Source of the DNA: Euwallacea fornicatus
Taxonomy: Eukaryota > Arthropoda > Insecta > Coleoptera > Curculionidae
Reading direction: 5' to 3'
Assembly: GCF_040115645.1 (NCBI RefSeq)
Contig: NC_089549.1
Coordinates: forward strand, 3,844,001 to 3,908,000
Length of the DNA stretch: 64,000 nt
Below are positions 12,040 through 22,490 of the stretch, one piece after another (the first letter of the stretch is position 1; every line of letters begins with the position of its first letter). The notes under the pieces were generated by a model, which worked only from the letters and a program-made list of their open reading frames with translations, was not told the origin of the DNA and did no database searches. Made by a program: the position numbers and the translations under genes.

Positions 12040-13439
12040 TAAGAGTCTCCTTGTGAGATTGATTTCATGGATCTCTTCATTTCGATGGAGTTGCTCTTCT
12101 TTGATGTTTCTTATAAGAGTTTCCCAATCAACCTCCTGTGAAGTTTCACTGAGCGACTATGGCTGATGGTATGCAGACCAGTATTTCTAATTAGCCAGAA
12201 ACTAGCTGGCTCTGTTGGTTGACAAAAGTTCAGTTCACGACTCTATCAACAAGTATTTTTGAACTCGCAGATTCTCTCTTCGTATTTTCTGTGATTACAG
12301 CTTCTCTCTTCGCATTTACTCTCATTACTGCTTCTCCATTTACTCGATGCAAATCAGAGCAGTTATCTAACCGACCAATTAGAACTGAAAAAAACTAATT
12401 CTCTGATAAACTAGATGACTTTACGACTTCATCAAATCAAAAAAATCACTTCGTCTCGCTAACGCCGTCTTCTCTCGCATTATGCCACTTTTGCTTACCA
12501 ATTATCATCGGATTCCTTCTTAAACACACCGTGTCGTAACCGACGCGGGTACGGCCTGCCACTTATTTTTCGATAAAAGCACTGGACTGTTTAGTAAATA
12601 TTTCAAATGTAAACACGTATTAATTAAATCCTTTCAATGTAACTGAAGCATAAACCCTATATTTAAATTTTGCTCGAAATTGTGCAATTTCACGGCAAAA
12701 TTCTCGTTCTTTATGAGATGTTAAAGGCGTTATATTTCCAACCTCAGCATAGTCGTGCTAATTAGCATATTGCGAAACCGTAATAAAACCATCGCCAGTC
12801 ATACATCAGCGTGAGTTATGGGGCAAAAGCTCGCAAATTAACAATTTGGGTTTCATCTTACATCTTAGTTACATCCGAGATCTGCAATAAACATATCAGC
12901 TGAAGAAATATAAATATATTCGTAGGCGTGTAGGTACCAGAGTAATTGTTTAAGATTCCTAAGTCGATACACACGTTGTTCGGCTCTTGCAGTCGTGGGA
13001 ACACTTTCTCGTCGAGTTCTAATCGATTTGCACATTGATCTATTCGAAAAATGCAACCGACTTGTAATTAGAACTTGCAACGATGAAGAAACGATTCTTG
13101 AACGTGTTTACAATTGCCTTGCTCTGCTCAGTACAAATTAAGTCAATTCTAAATATTCTTTTTACTCGAATCAATAAACACGCATTACCTTTGCCTATTG
13201 TAAATCGATTGGCTCTGTTCTTGGGCTGGTATTGAGGATCTAATTAGATTCTGGACAAATCTTTCGAAATCGCTTTCAATTTGAGGGTACACAGGGGTAG
13301 CTCGCCCAAGTTCACTTTGCGCGGGAAGCGACGAAGCATTGCATGCGCAGTAAACAGATAGGCGGTTCGAAATGTGGGATACGCTCCGAAAAAAAAAATT
13401 ACGCAATTTTACTTAATTTACTGCGTGTATGTAACGATT
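12040..13439. other. non-coding, with a short tandem repeat
   Basis: Contains the 30-bp tandem repeat at 12270-12346. A C+G-richer spot at about 12520-12560 could be a fragment of something mobile, but no ends are visible. Nothing else recognised. Confidence 0.4.
12270..12346. repeat. tandem repeat, 30-bp period, about 2.5 units
   Basis: Units start at 12270, 12300 and 12330 (partial). They share TTCTCTCTTCG.ATTT and end ATTAC with a few mismatches. Typical of a small minisatellite. Confidence 0.6.
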
Positions 13440-14474
13440 TTCAGAACTTTTAACTTCCAAGAAAACGGGCGATGTAGAGATTTTTAAATCCAAAGTTCAA
13501 CATAAAGTATTGCATGGGCAAGCCCGCAAACTTCTTGCTAATGAGTTGCGTTTTATGAGGAAAATAAACCACTAAAATCTTTTGATAAGGTACAAAAACG
13601 AGTTGCTATGGCCACTGGCGTAAGTGCTCTAACGGTTCAGAAATTTTCCATGAGAAGCATAAAGAATAGAGAATCTTCAATGTTTTTGTGTCCCAAAAAA
13701 TGAAAATGAACAAAAAATTAAATCGACCGTAACCGGTTATGCTACCGATGTGCTAATAAGACACAATAAAATTCTAATTACAATGAAAAGAAGTTGAGCC
13801 GCATACACAAAAAAGGTTCAAAGATGATTACAATTATTCAGGATGTTGTGAAAGATTAAGAAAGATTATATAGTCTCTGGGGTTTAGAGGATGGAAAACG
13901 AAAAGTAACAGAAAATTAGTAATGAGAAGCCAGACATTCAAACTATGAAATTTGGTAAATTGAGAAGTATAACTCAGTATCAGTGTATACATATATACAT
14001 ATGGAACTATGAGTTCTAGGAAAGATAAAACAGTTGTAAGAAAAAAATATTTCTTTAAAAATTAAACTGCATAATGTGATTAAACATCGTTAAAAACATA
14101 TAAAATTGATAAACGTTTGACAAGAAAGAACATTTTGTATTAAGGTGATCCCCGTACCATCCGGATCATAATCCGATAGAACTAGAGTGAGCAGCAACGA
14201 AACAATATTTTGGTGAAAGAAATGTTAATTTTAATTTGAAACAAGTTGAGGAACATCGTAATGAGTTTTTTGAAAACTTTACAGTTGGTGAGTGAAGATC
14301 GTGTTGTGAACATGTAACTAAAGGGAAATGTTTATGCCGATAGATGTCGCACCACCTCCGGATATTGTCGTAGACCGACTAATCATACGATTAGGAGAAG
14401 ATAGCGACAGTGATAATAATTACAGTGACGAAAATGATAGCACTGCGTCTGAAAACAACTTGGACAACGATTAG
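13440..14474 (+). pseudogene. IS630-like transposase remnant with acidic tail
   Basis: Pieces in order: SKKTGDVEIFKSKVQHKVLHG near 13455; VQKRVAMATGVSALTVQKF near 13590, a helix-turn-helix; a degraded centre with many stops; PYHPDHNPIELE near 14155, the PYHPDLNPIE Glu motif of a DDE_3-type catalytic domain; QYFGERNVNFNLKQVEEHRN; and an acidic, Ser/Asp-rich tail (LGEDSDSDNNYSDENDS) ending at a TAG (14472-14474). AATAAA polyadenylation signals follow at 14479 and 14493. Stops throughout. This belongs to a different lineage from the DDxD elements. Terminal repeats not found. Confidence 0.72.
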
Positions 14475-14892
14475 TCATAATAAACAATGTCAAATAAAAG
14501 ATTTTAAATTTTTTTATAGAATTGTAATGTGTTTTTGTAGAATGTTTCTGAATAGAAATTTTGTAAATAAATAAATATTAAATAGGTACTTTAATAGCAC
14601 CTGAGTAATACAGCCATCTGCGTTATTCTGTAGTCATCTGCATTTCATTGCAATTAATTTTAAAATTTCGCGAAGTTAGTTTAAACTGATGAATTTCCGC
14701 AGTGAAAAGAATCGTCAGGCAACAGGAATTTTCAATATTGCTGTATAACAGAATCGTAGAGAAACATTTTCTCTTCATCGAATGTATAATCCAATAGCTT
14801 AAATTGCTCGTACTTTTGTTTATACGTTTGAATATAATCTTGAGCAAGCCTCTGGAAATCATAGAAAAACCAGTGTCGTTGCGCTGCATATA

Positions 14893-15190
14893 CAGGTTGG
14901 CCCAATTAAAATTTGCACGCCGCGAAATCGCCGATTTCGTCCAATTGCGGGAAAAAATGCGAACTCTTGTCAGTTAAAGTTTTGACGGGGTAGCTTTGGG
15001 CGCTAGAGGGGTGCAGAAATTTCTTCGAAAACAAGATAAAATCGGGTACCCCTTCGAGTTAAAATTCAGATATTTCAGCGTTTTTTCCACGTTTTGGGCG
15101 AAATCGGAGATTTCATAGGGAGAAAATTTTATTTGGATAAATGTATACTCCAAACTGGTCAATACATTTTTTGAAAATCTGCACCGTTCA
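14893..15190. mobile_element. short decayed foldback, TA-CAGG end
   Basis: The left end reads TA then CAGGTTGGCCCAATT (14891 on). The segment CGAAATCGCCGATTTCGTCC with flanks (about 14925-14965) is matched in inverted orientation at about 15080-15120 (GGGCGAAATCGGAGATTTC). The right terminus is not clear, and the arms diverge quickly. Probably an old non-autonomous element. Confidence 0.45.
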
Positions 15191-15254
15191 AATTTTTTTA
15201 GATTCACAGTTTTCTAAATAATCAAAGGCAGAATTGTGATTTTTTAGTCAAGAG

Positions 15255-15535
15255 ATGAATAAGTTCATTTGCGATATGTATAGAATTTCCCTACTGAGAA
15301 AGTGTAGGAAAACCGGCGATGTAGCGGAGTCAAGAAGTCTTAACAATATTTCTCAAAAATTGAGACGTATCGGAAATTCTAATGTTCAGGTTAGTCTCTT
15401 AATATTCAACTAATTTTCTATTTTTTATGTGTTCCTGATTTGTAGCCATGTGCCTGTTCTATCAGGTTCTTGGAAATATTGGCAAGATCACTTCTCTCTA
15501 AAAAAGGATTCGCTATTTGCTCTAGAATCAGATAG
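15255..15535 (+). CDS. possible two-exon micro-ORF
   Basis: An ATG at 15255 opens 45 codons (for example RISLLRKCRKTGDVAESRSL), ending exactly at CAG|GTTAGT (15389/15390), a good donor. A 56-bp interval later is TGATTTGTAG|CC (acceptor ending at 15445). Phase 0 is kept and the frame continues 29 codons to a TAG (15533-15535). A T-rich acceptor-like TTTTTTAG lies just upstream (15247), so exon 1 could be internal. The LLRKCRKTGDVAESR segment also resembles the helix-turn-helix of Tc1/mariner transposases (FRETGSV...), so a transposon scrap is an equally good reading. No family recognised. Confidence 0.2.
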
Positions 15536-16509
15536 TAAAATTGTATTACTTAGTAACGAGAACAAGTAATTAAATTACCAAGAGTAATAAACTTTATAGC
15601 ATATCATGTTCTGTGGTCAGCTTGACATCTCAAACACTTACATTCTGGTAATAAAACACAGTTTATTGCTTAATAATGGAAACAAAATATTCTAAACTTA
15701 CATCTTATTTCAAAACATTTAATTGGGCAATTAAATTGCATCATTGAATTTTTCTATCATTTACTTGACGCATAAATGAATATCAATAAAAATCGGATTC
15801 CCACACGTAATCGCACTCATGTGGGATAATTTATGGATTAGGGACTCCGAGAGATCATCAAAATTTAATATCAATAATTTTGAATTTTGCTAATGTGGTT
15901 TAATGTTTTGCGGCGGTGTATGGTTGCTTTGGTAAATGGTACTGGATTTAATTTGCATGGCAATCTAACAAATGCCCCTAAATTCTATGTGGCAATGTCC
16001 AATTAGCCAACCATGTGAGACAAGTGACCAATTGGACCCCTTGAGGTCGCAGCAATTGCAATTATCGCAATCAACTTATGCACACGCAAAATTAGAAACC
16101 AATCCGCCATGAAAGATCGATAAATCTACTCAATTAAGCCGATAACGTCGAAAATTATTTTCTGCGTAGACGTAGGCCTGTTATTTCCATCGTCCATGCA
16201 CTTGCGTCTCTTTCTACTTACATATATGCAAAACGGGCAAAAGGGTATTATTTATGAAAATAATTATGGTAAAGTACCGCGAGAAGGCATGGGCTGGCAT
16301 AATGGTACGAACTAATCGGTGTGATTTATATTTGAGCTTGATAGCGCACTGGTAATAACATAATTTCAAGGCGATGAGAAGAGAAAGACCATCGATGAAT
16401 GTCTTCAGGTTTGGAAAACTATCACAATTTGGCGCGTTTACGCAGCTGAAACCAGTCTAAGCACATTTCGAAAAATCGCACGATACGGAGAGATAATATT
16501 TTTAATATA
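15536..16509. other. repeat-free, A+T-rich non-coding stretch
   Basis: No transposon pieces seen. The stretch has many TAATTA/CAATTA-type words and complex, non-repetitive sequence (for example 15960-16110), which would suit a cis-regulatory region. That is inference from texture only. Confidence 0.3.
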
Positions 16510-17380
16510 CAGGGTGAGAGAACGGAAAAGGAAAATATGATGATTGGACTCAACATACCTCATATCAATGTTGCGCGTTTCAAAATTACAGGGTGTTAAA
16601 GGTTGAAATGTGAATTTGAAATTCCTTATTAACTTTTTCTGTTTTCATAACACCAACACGAAAATTGGCATACTTGGTGGGGTACGAAGTAAGAATTTTG
16701 GTTTTAATTTACGGAGCTCCTAAAAAGTGCTAATTACAACCGATCACTTCGGTATATTTGGTCATACTTCTTTGTGAGTGCGACTAAGGTCATATTCTAC
16801 TTGACTTAATGAGAGAGTATCTATTTGTACTCAAGAAAGGCATTCTCGTTGATGTCGATATCTCTTTTCGTTTACGAGACTTCTACTCATAAGCTAATTC
16901 GCGTCGGACCATTTCAAATCTTTAATTAATAAAACAAAATTAAAGTTAAAAAATTAAATCTTTTAATCAATAAAAAAATGAAAAGCCATTAACAAATAAA
17001 AAATAATTTTTATTATAAAATTCATTTTAGTAAAAACACAAATCATATTGCGCATCTCGCTAAAAGAAAATTTATTATGCTTCAGCATGTTTAGTTTGAA
17101 ATTACAATTTTTTAAATGAATATGTAAAGTATTCTAATTACCTTGACAGGCTAAAGTAACAATAGCTAAGTAATGCGTTGCAATGCGAGTGACCCACAGT
17201 AACCATCGTTTTTAAGGATTTAAAATGGTACGGATTGATTTAGCTTAAGGCTGAAAATCTCGTAAGCAAAGAGCGTTATCGGGATTAAACGAGAATACCT
17301 TTTTTGAATAATTTAGGCACTTTTTTATTATATTGAATCAAATTTGACCGTAATCCCACTCATAAAAATATGACCAAATA

Positions 17381-18373
17381 CAAGGCTGAGTGAAAGTCCG
17401 GAATAAAAAGAATATCTCATCAACGAATCACTTAAAAAAAAACCCTGAAACACGTGAATTGACTTAAATTTTTTGGCAATAAAATGAAATATTTTCCTTC
17501 AACCCCTTAGCTGCAACCTTGCCCAACCTTTTTTTCTTTTAATGGAAGCGTATGTCCTGGGGGCTCGTTGAAGAGGCTAAAAAAAATTAAATCTTACAGT
17601 ACCTTTTTTTCTTTATTTAGGTGGTTATCAGGAAAAAATATCGTTTAAAAACAAAAAAAATACAAATATCTTCACGGTCCCATATACAAGTTATTTCACA
17701 TAATAGATGATGAAAACGTCCTCCGCCCTCTACTTGGCATGCCCCCGGGTGATGGTAGACCTCAATAAAAATTAATATCAATATACTGTCCGTAACTCTG
17801 AAGGAATTTTTATTTTACATCGATAAAATAAATATACAAGCAAAGTGGTATTCAGCACACCAAGATGTACTTCAAAAGGCGAAAAAAATTGCTGCATTTT
17901 TTGTGCCAACTTTATTGCCTCAATAACCAGTAAGTTTTTTTATTTCGTTTTAAAGCATGAGCTTACCGATATTAATTTTTATTAAGGTCTACCATCACAC
18001 CTGGGGGCATGCCGAGCAGAGGGCGGAGGACATTTTCAGCATCTGCTACGATAAATAACTTGTATATTGGACCGTGAAGATACTCGTCATTTTATTGATT
18101 TGAAAAAAAAATTAATTCCTAATAATCACATAGTTAAAAGAAAAAAAAGAGCATCAGAAGTTTCCTTTTTTGCACGAGCTTTTTAACGAGCCCACACACG
18201 ATATGTTTCCATAAAAAAATTGAGTAGGGTACAGCTACGAAATTGAACGAAAATATTTCATGTTATTGTTTAGAAATGTATACAATTTAAAATTAATTCA
18301 CGTGTTTTTGCGTTTTTTTTAAGCCACTCGTCGAAAGAATATTAATTTTGTTTCGAACTTACGCCTAGCCCTG
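17381..18373. mobile_element. foldback element A, nested, TA-flanked
   Basis: The ends are CAAGGCTGAGTGAAAGTCC on the left and CAGGGCTAGGCGTAAGTTC read inward from the right, each next to TA (17379-17380 and 18374-18375). The arms of about 400 bp (17381-17785 and 17965-18373) pair nearly throughout. They share landmarks such as TCCTCCGCCCTCT, GGCATGCCCCC and ATCTTCACGGTCC. The loop is about 180 bp. It is inserted in the right arm of the 16510-19610 element. Confidence 0.85.
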
Positions 18374-18579
18374 TATACCGAAGCGCTAAGTCGTAACTAG
18401 CGCCCTCTGGGAATTATGTAAAAATTAGATGAAAATTCTTACTCGGCATCTTACCCAGCCTAGGTGGATCAATTTCGGTGTTGATGCTATGATTACTCAA
18501 AAAGTTATTCAGATATTTAAAAATGAAATTTCAACCTTTAACACCTTGCAATTCTGAGACACGCAGCATTGGTATTATA

Positions 18580-19557
18580 CAGGGTTCGCCATTACTCCAG
18601 CCTTGGTTTCTGGTGTCTTTGTATAAATATCAATATGAAATGTTTAGTACAGTACTCATTTATATTGGAAAGCTGCATGATTTAATAATATTTTTGTTTA
18701 TACAGAGTGTTCCGTTTTCACCGGGCAGCATAAAGTTATAATTTTTTAAATAACAACCCATACTTTTTTTATGCCATTTGATGAAACGTTAATTTAGAAG
18801 GAAAATACACTAAACATTTTTTAAATTGGTTGCGGCGTTGCCATATTAGAGAAATTTCTTTAAAAATGCAGCATCAGAAAAAAATTATCACAAAACCGGT
18901 GTTTTTTGAAATTTTGAAACTTGTTTTTGTAAAGTAGTATATGAAAGTCAGAGGTACTTAAAAAATTTTAAACATTTTTTTAATGCACCATACTTTTTTT
19001 GTATAAGAGCGGTAATTTGCAAATTTTACAAATTGCTGAAATTCGTTTTTTTTTTAAATGGTACCCATGATTTTTTTCAAGTTGTAATGTCGTTTTTAAT
19101 TCTCTATTAATTTGCAATAACATCTTTTCATCTAACATTTACAGTTATAGAGATATTTACAAAATTTCAATCAAATTGCGACAGGCATTATTATAATCTA
19201 ACAGATTTATTCTAGTAGGCTTTGCTTCTATTTAACAAAAGCATAAATTACTTATTTCATTTAGTTGTCATATTACCTGTCACTACCTTCTAATATGGCA
19301 ACGTCGCAACCAATTTAAAAAATGTCTAATGTATTTTCCTTCTAAATTAATGATTCATCAAATGGCATAAAAAAAATTATGGGTTGCTAATTAAAAAATT
19401 ATAACTTTATGCTGCCCAGCGAAAACGGAACACTCTGTATAAACAAAAATATTATTAAATCATGCAGCTTTCTAATATAAATGAGTACTGCACTAAACAT
19501 TTTATATTGATATTTATACGACACCAGGAACCAAGGCCGGAGTAATGGCGAACCCTG
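18580..19557. mobile_element. foldback element B, nested, double-layered
   Basis: The ends CAGGGTTCGCCATTACTCC (left) and CAGGGTTCGCCATTACTCC (right, read inward) are identical and TA-flanked. The outer arms (18580-18702 and 19438-19557) are about 95 percent alike by eye. Between them lies another complete TA-flanked inverted-repeat unit, 18703-19437, listed separately. So B is one palindrome with a second element at its centre. It sits in the right arm of the outer element, interrupting it at about 18579. Confidence 0.88.
18703..19437. mobile_element. inverted-repeat element at the centre of B
   Basis: The ends CAGAGTGTTCCGTTTTC.C and its inverted copy, with TA at 18701-18702 and 19438-19439, begin arms of about 150-165 bp (18703-18855 and 19275-19437). 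These include GGGCAGCATAAAGTTATAA and TTGGTTGCG.CGTTGCCATAT. The 420-bp interior is not symmetric and has no recognisable coding sequence. A MITE-like element with long terminal inverted repeats. Confidence 0.85.
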
Positions 19558-19612
19558 TATAAGGTGTGTTGGGCCCAATCGTCATATTTCGGTGTCTCCA
19601 ATCTCGGGTGTA

Positions 19613-20541
19613 CCTATGTCCCATTCCCAATGAATCATCCTTATTTAGTGCAAACCATTGTTTAACACTCGGTGAGAGAGCACTTTCGTTATGTATCTAA
19701 AATATTAAATTGGAAATGTTAAGTGATTTCTCAAATTTCTCGTGCGGCTTTTCCTACATAGTTAAGAAACAGCACTAAAATAACAGCAGGTTGAAAGGTA
19801 ATTGAATAAAGTATGTCAAATAAGTAATATTTTCGTTTTAACAAAACCCAAGCTATCAATTATGAACGGAGCAGAACTAACATGCTCATTACTCAAAACC
19901 AGCGGAAATCTACTAAGCGGCCATAATAGATGCCGCAGCTTTCAAATAAGAATAGTAATGAAAATAATTGCCATAAGAAACACAAAAAACGTCTGTCTTA
20001 TATAAAAGAATTTTATCAATTTCTTCACCGGCACGTCGATTTGTAAAAAGACGGCACTAATGAGCCCTAATGAAGACCTTACGTAACAAAAACATAAAAC
20101 TTAAGGACCTAAAGTATCAGTTTTCTGAATTTCTTAAGTAAAAATTGCAGATAATTTATTATTTCGACGCGTTTCCGTAATTCAGTGAACACCTGGTCGA
20201 AGAAAAAGGTTGATTTTCAGTAAAGTGGCACGTTTAATTCGGTTTTTGCCTGGTTTAATTGACTTTTAATGCGTTTCAATACTGCAGTGGGCTGGGAGGA
20301 TCACATTATGATTCATTTTGGTCCTTAAATTTTAAAACTGAAAAAAATTTACGAATCAGGCGAGTTTTGATCACGTTTGCGCAAATTTTGCATATTTACC
20401 TTCACGAGTTCAAATCTTTCTCAACTTGCTTTATGACGATTTAGCTAACAAGAAGTTCGTACATTTTCGAGTTCGAAAATTACCGTTTTCTTTCTTTATT
20501 TCACTAGGTATATTATTCATCTGGCGTTCATCTATTACGTA
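19613..20541. other. non-coding stretch without recognised feature
   Basis: An open frame at 19802-20005 starts at a non-ATG codon and has no motif. Nothing else seen. Confidence 0.4.
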
Positions 20542-20988
20542 TGAGGATAGCCCCAGAAGCACCCGACCTAACACTTAACGGAAGGAAAATTGCATCGCTT
20601 CTGAACAACGTCTCATTTGAGATTGACACACCTGTCCCAGCGATGCTCTATACCCTGTAAATGGTAAGAAGCTTCGAATGTGTCAAAATAGGGATCGACC
20701 TCAGACCCCACCTCTTCATTACTGCCAAATCTCTCTCCACCGAGCAGTTTCTTTTCAGATTTGGAGATAGAAGGTAAACTGACGGGACTAAATCTGGCGA
20801 ATAGGATGGCTAAGGAAAAAATTCGAAACGAATTTGATTGATTTTGGCCATCGCGATGATGGAAGTGTAGTCTGGTGCGCGATCTTTATGAGAAAACAGT
20901 TTCTTTTTCACAAATTTTATATAGGCAAATTTCTAACGAGAAAACTGTCATCTACATATCAGATCGGGCACTTTTGGGAGTATCCTCG
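20542..20988 (-). mobile_element. internally deleted mariner (447 bp)
   Basis: The terminal repeats (TGAGGATAGCCCCAGAAGCA left; CGAGGATACTCCCAAAAGTG right, read inward) have TA on each side (20540-20541 and 20989-20990). Minus-strand remnants of the transposase C-terminal half remain at about 20620-20900: the PD-LAPSD region survives as CGCCAGATTTAGTCC (minus strand), with the W-GG-RF part degraded. The 5' half of the gene is deleted, and the right end follows directly. Confidence 0.8.
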
Positions 20989-20990
20989 TA

Positions 20991-21789
20991 TATTTAGAAT
21001 TAAAAATATGTTCAAAGGCAGTTTTTTTTAATTTTAAAAATTAGTGGTTAGTTTTGCAGTGCAGGGTACATAAGTCGATTTCAACGTTTTCACATTGAAC
21101 GCTACCAAATGGTACCCACTGAGAGACAAGGTAGCAAAATGGCTAACGCCTGTTTATCCAATTATGGACACATGATTTTGATAGAATTCAATCGATAGAT
21201 AAATCTGACGTCTTTCTAACGCCTAAACGCGTAGCCTTTTCTTAAGATAAATGATCCAGTTAAATTGAAACCGACGCACGATTAATCTCAAGGCAATTAT
21301 TACCGGTAGTAATTTTTAATCGAACATGTGTGTACGTAGAATCACATCTTCTATCTTTATTGATCGATCGGAAATCGATTCAAAGCGAGTCGAACTCGAT
21401 CTGTATCGTGATATTTAAAATAGTAATATATTGATTGAAGATCTCAAATGGTTCTCTGACAAAGGATCAGTCTTCTATCTTACGGTCTTCTCCTATGTTA
21501 TGATAAATGATTTCGTAATTTGATCACTGATACGGGCGCTTAAATATCTAAACAAAGTATTACATAGCTTACGACATGGCGACAATATAACAATAAATTA
21601 TATTACATCAAAAACAACAGAACATGCAACATTTCGTTATCCATATCAGCCAGTCATGGAGAACTAATACTCCTACTGCTATTAGCAATATGCAATGTGT
21701 TGACAGATTGCCATATTGAGTTAGAACATAATGGTCATTAGTTTCTGCGGGGTGTTCCTGCCTAATCAAAAAATAAAAAATTTCCGATG
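20991..21789. other. non-coding stretch between two mariners
   Basis: Nothing recognised. A cluster of CGAT words at about 21355-21410 (ATCGATCGG, AATCGATTC) is notable in A+T-rich sequence but is not linked to the repeats at 3520-4830 by alignment. Confidence 0.4.
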
Positions 21790-21791
21790 TA

Positions 21792-22488
21792 CGGGGGTAG
21801 TCCCGGAAGTACTCAACTTAACGTTAAAAAAATTGAAAATATTACGTTGCTTTTTAACATTGTCTTCTTTCAAATATACACACTTTTCCCAGCGATATTC
21901 CATACCCTGTCTATAGTAAGAGGCTTCAAATGTTTCAAAATAGGCATCAGTCTCAGATTTGTTATGGATAAAACTCTTTCCACCGAACCATTTTTCCAAG
22001 TTTAAAAATAATCTGAGTGGGCCAAATCTGGCGAATAAGGTGGGTTAGGGAAAACCTAGTGATTTTGGCCGTAAGTATGGGCTGGTGCGTTGTTTTGATA
22101 CGAATACGACTTTCTTCTTCGCTCAAATGCTGCAGTAAATTCGTTCAATATTCTCCGTTTATTGTTTTTCCTTTAGGAAGAGAGTTGATAACAATCATCA
22201 CACATGCATCCCAAAAACCCAAAAATGACCAGATTACTCCGTAACAGAATTTAACTCCGCTTTGATGTTGGATGGACTAAGATCTTTCAAATAGAAGTAT
22301 TAAATCGTGTTCAATTTCTCCTATCTTTACAAAATTTCGAAAAGCGTTCACTAAAAACGGCTCCCAAATAAACACAAATCAATGCAACACCCCCAAAGTT
22401 TAAGGTTAGGTTTTAGTAATATACGCAAATTTTTAACAAAAAAATTGCCATCTATATGTTAGTTCGGGTACTTCTGGAACTATCTGTG
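21792..22488 (-). mobile_element. internally deleted mariner (697 bp)
   Basis: The terminal repeats (CGGGGGTAGTCCCGGAAGTA left; CACAGATAGTTCCAGAAGTA right, read inward) are flanked by TA (21790-21791 and 22489-22490). The transposase is on the minus strand: the start region survives near 22260-22330 and the C-terminus at 21830-22080. The middle, including the first two catalytic regions, is mostly gone. Confidence 0.85.
21830..22180 (-). pseudogene. mariner transposase C-terminal fragment
   Basis: Minus-strand reading gives EKWFGGKSFIHNKSETDAYF followed by ASYYRQGMEYRWEKCVYLKE, the conserved W-G-G-F and Y-G-I-L-RW-KC-YV-Y tail of mariner transposases. Upstream, in another frame, are traces of the third-Asp region and of NGEY..NL. 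This tail is the best-preserved C-terminus among the four copies. Confidence 0.8.
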
Positions 22489-22490
22489 TA

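Larger units (their letters stand above)
16510..19610. mobile_element. outer foldback element carrying two nested foldbacks
   Basis: The left end is TA then CAGGGTGAGAG (16508 on). The right end read inward is TA then CACCCGAGA (19612 back). The left arm (16510 to about 16925) is matched in reverse by three blocks: 19560-19610, 18374-18578 and about 17205-17380. The breaks in the right arm are exactly two TA-flanked insertions, 17381-18373 and 18580-19557. Removing these leaves about 1.1 kb, similar in size to the insertions. A second end-like sequence (TA-CAGGGTGTTAAAGG at 16587, mirrored at 18551) sits 79 bp inside both ends. No transposase sequence seen. Confidence 0.82.

Noticed and set aside
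12040..12560. LTR retrotransposon or solo LTR
   Set aside because: No TG...CA-bounded direct repeats, primer-binding site or reverse-transcriptase residues could be found.
13360..13395. tRNA-like GGTTCGAAAT motif
   Set aside because: No acceptor stem, anticodon arm or box A at the right spacing. No tRNA recognised anywhere in the window.
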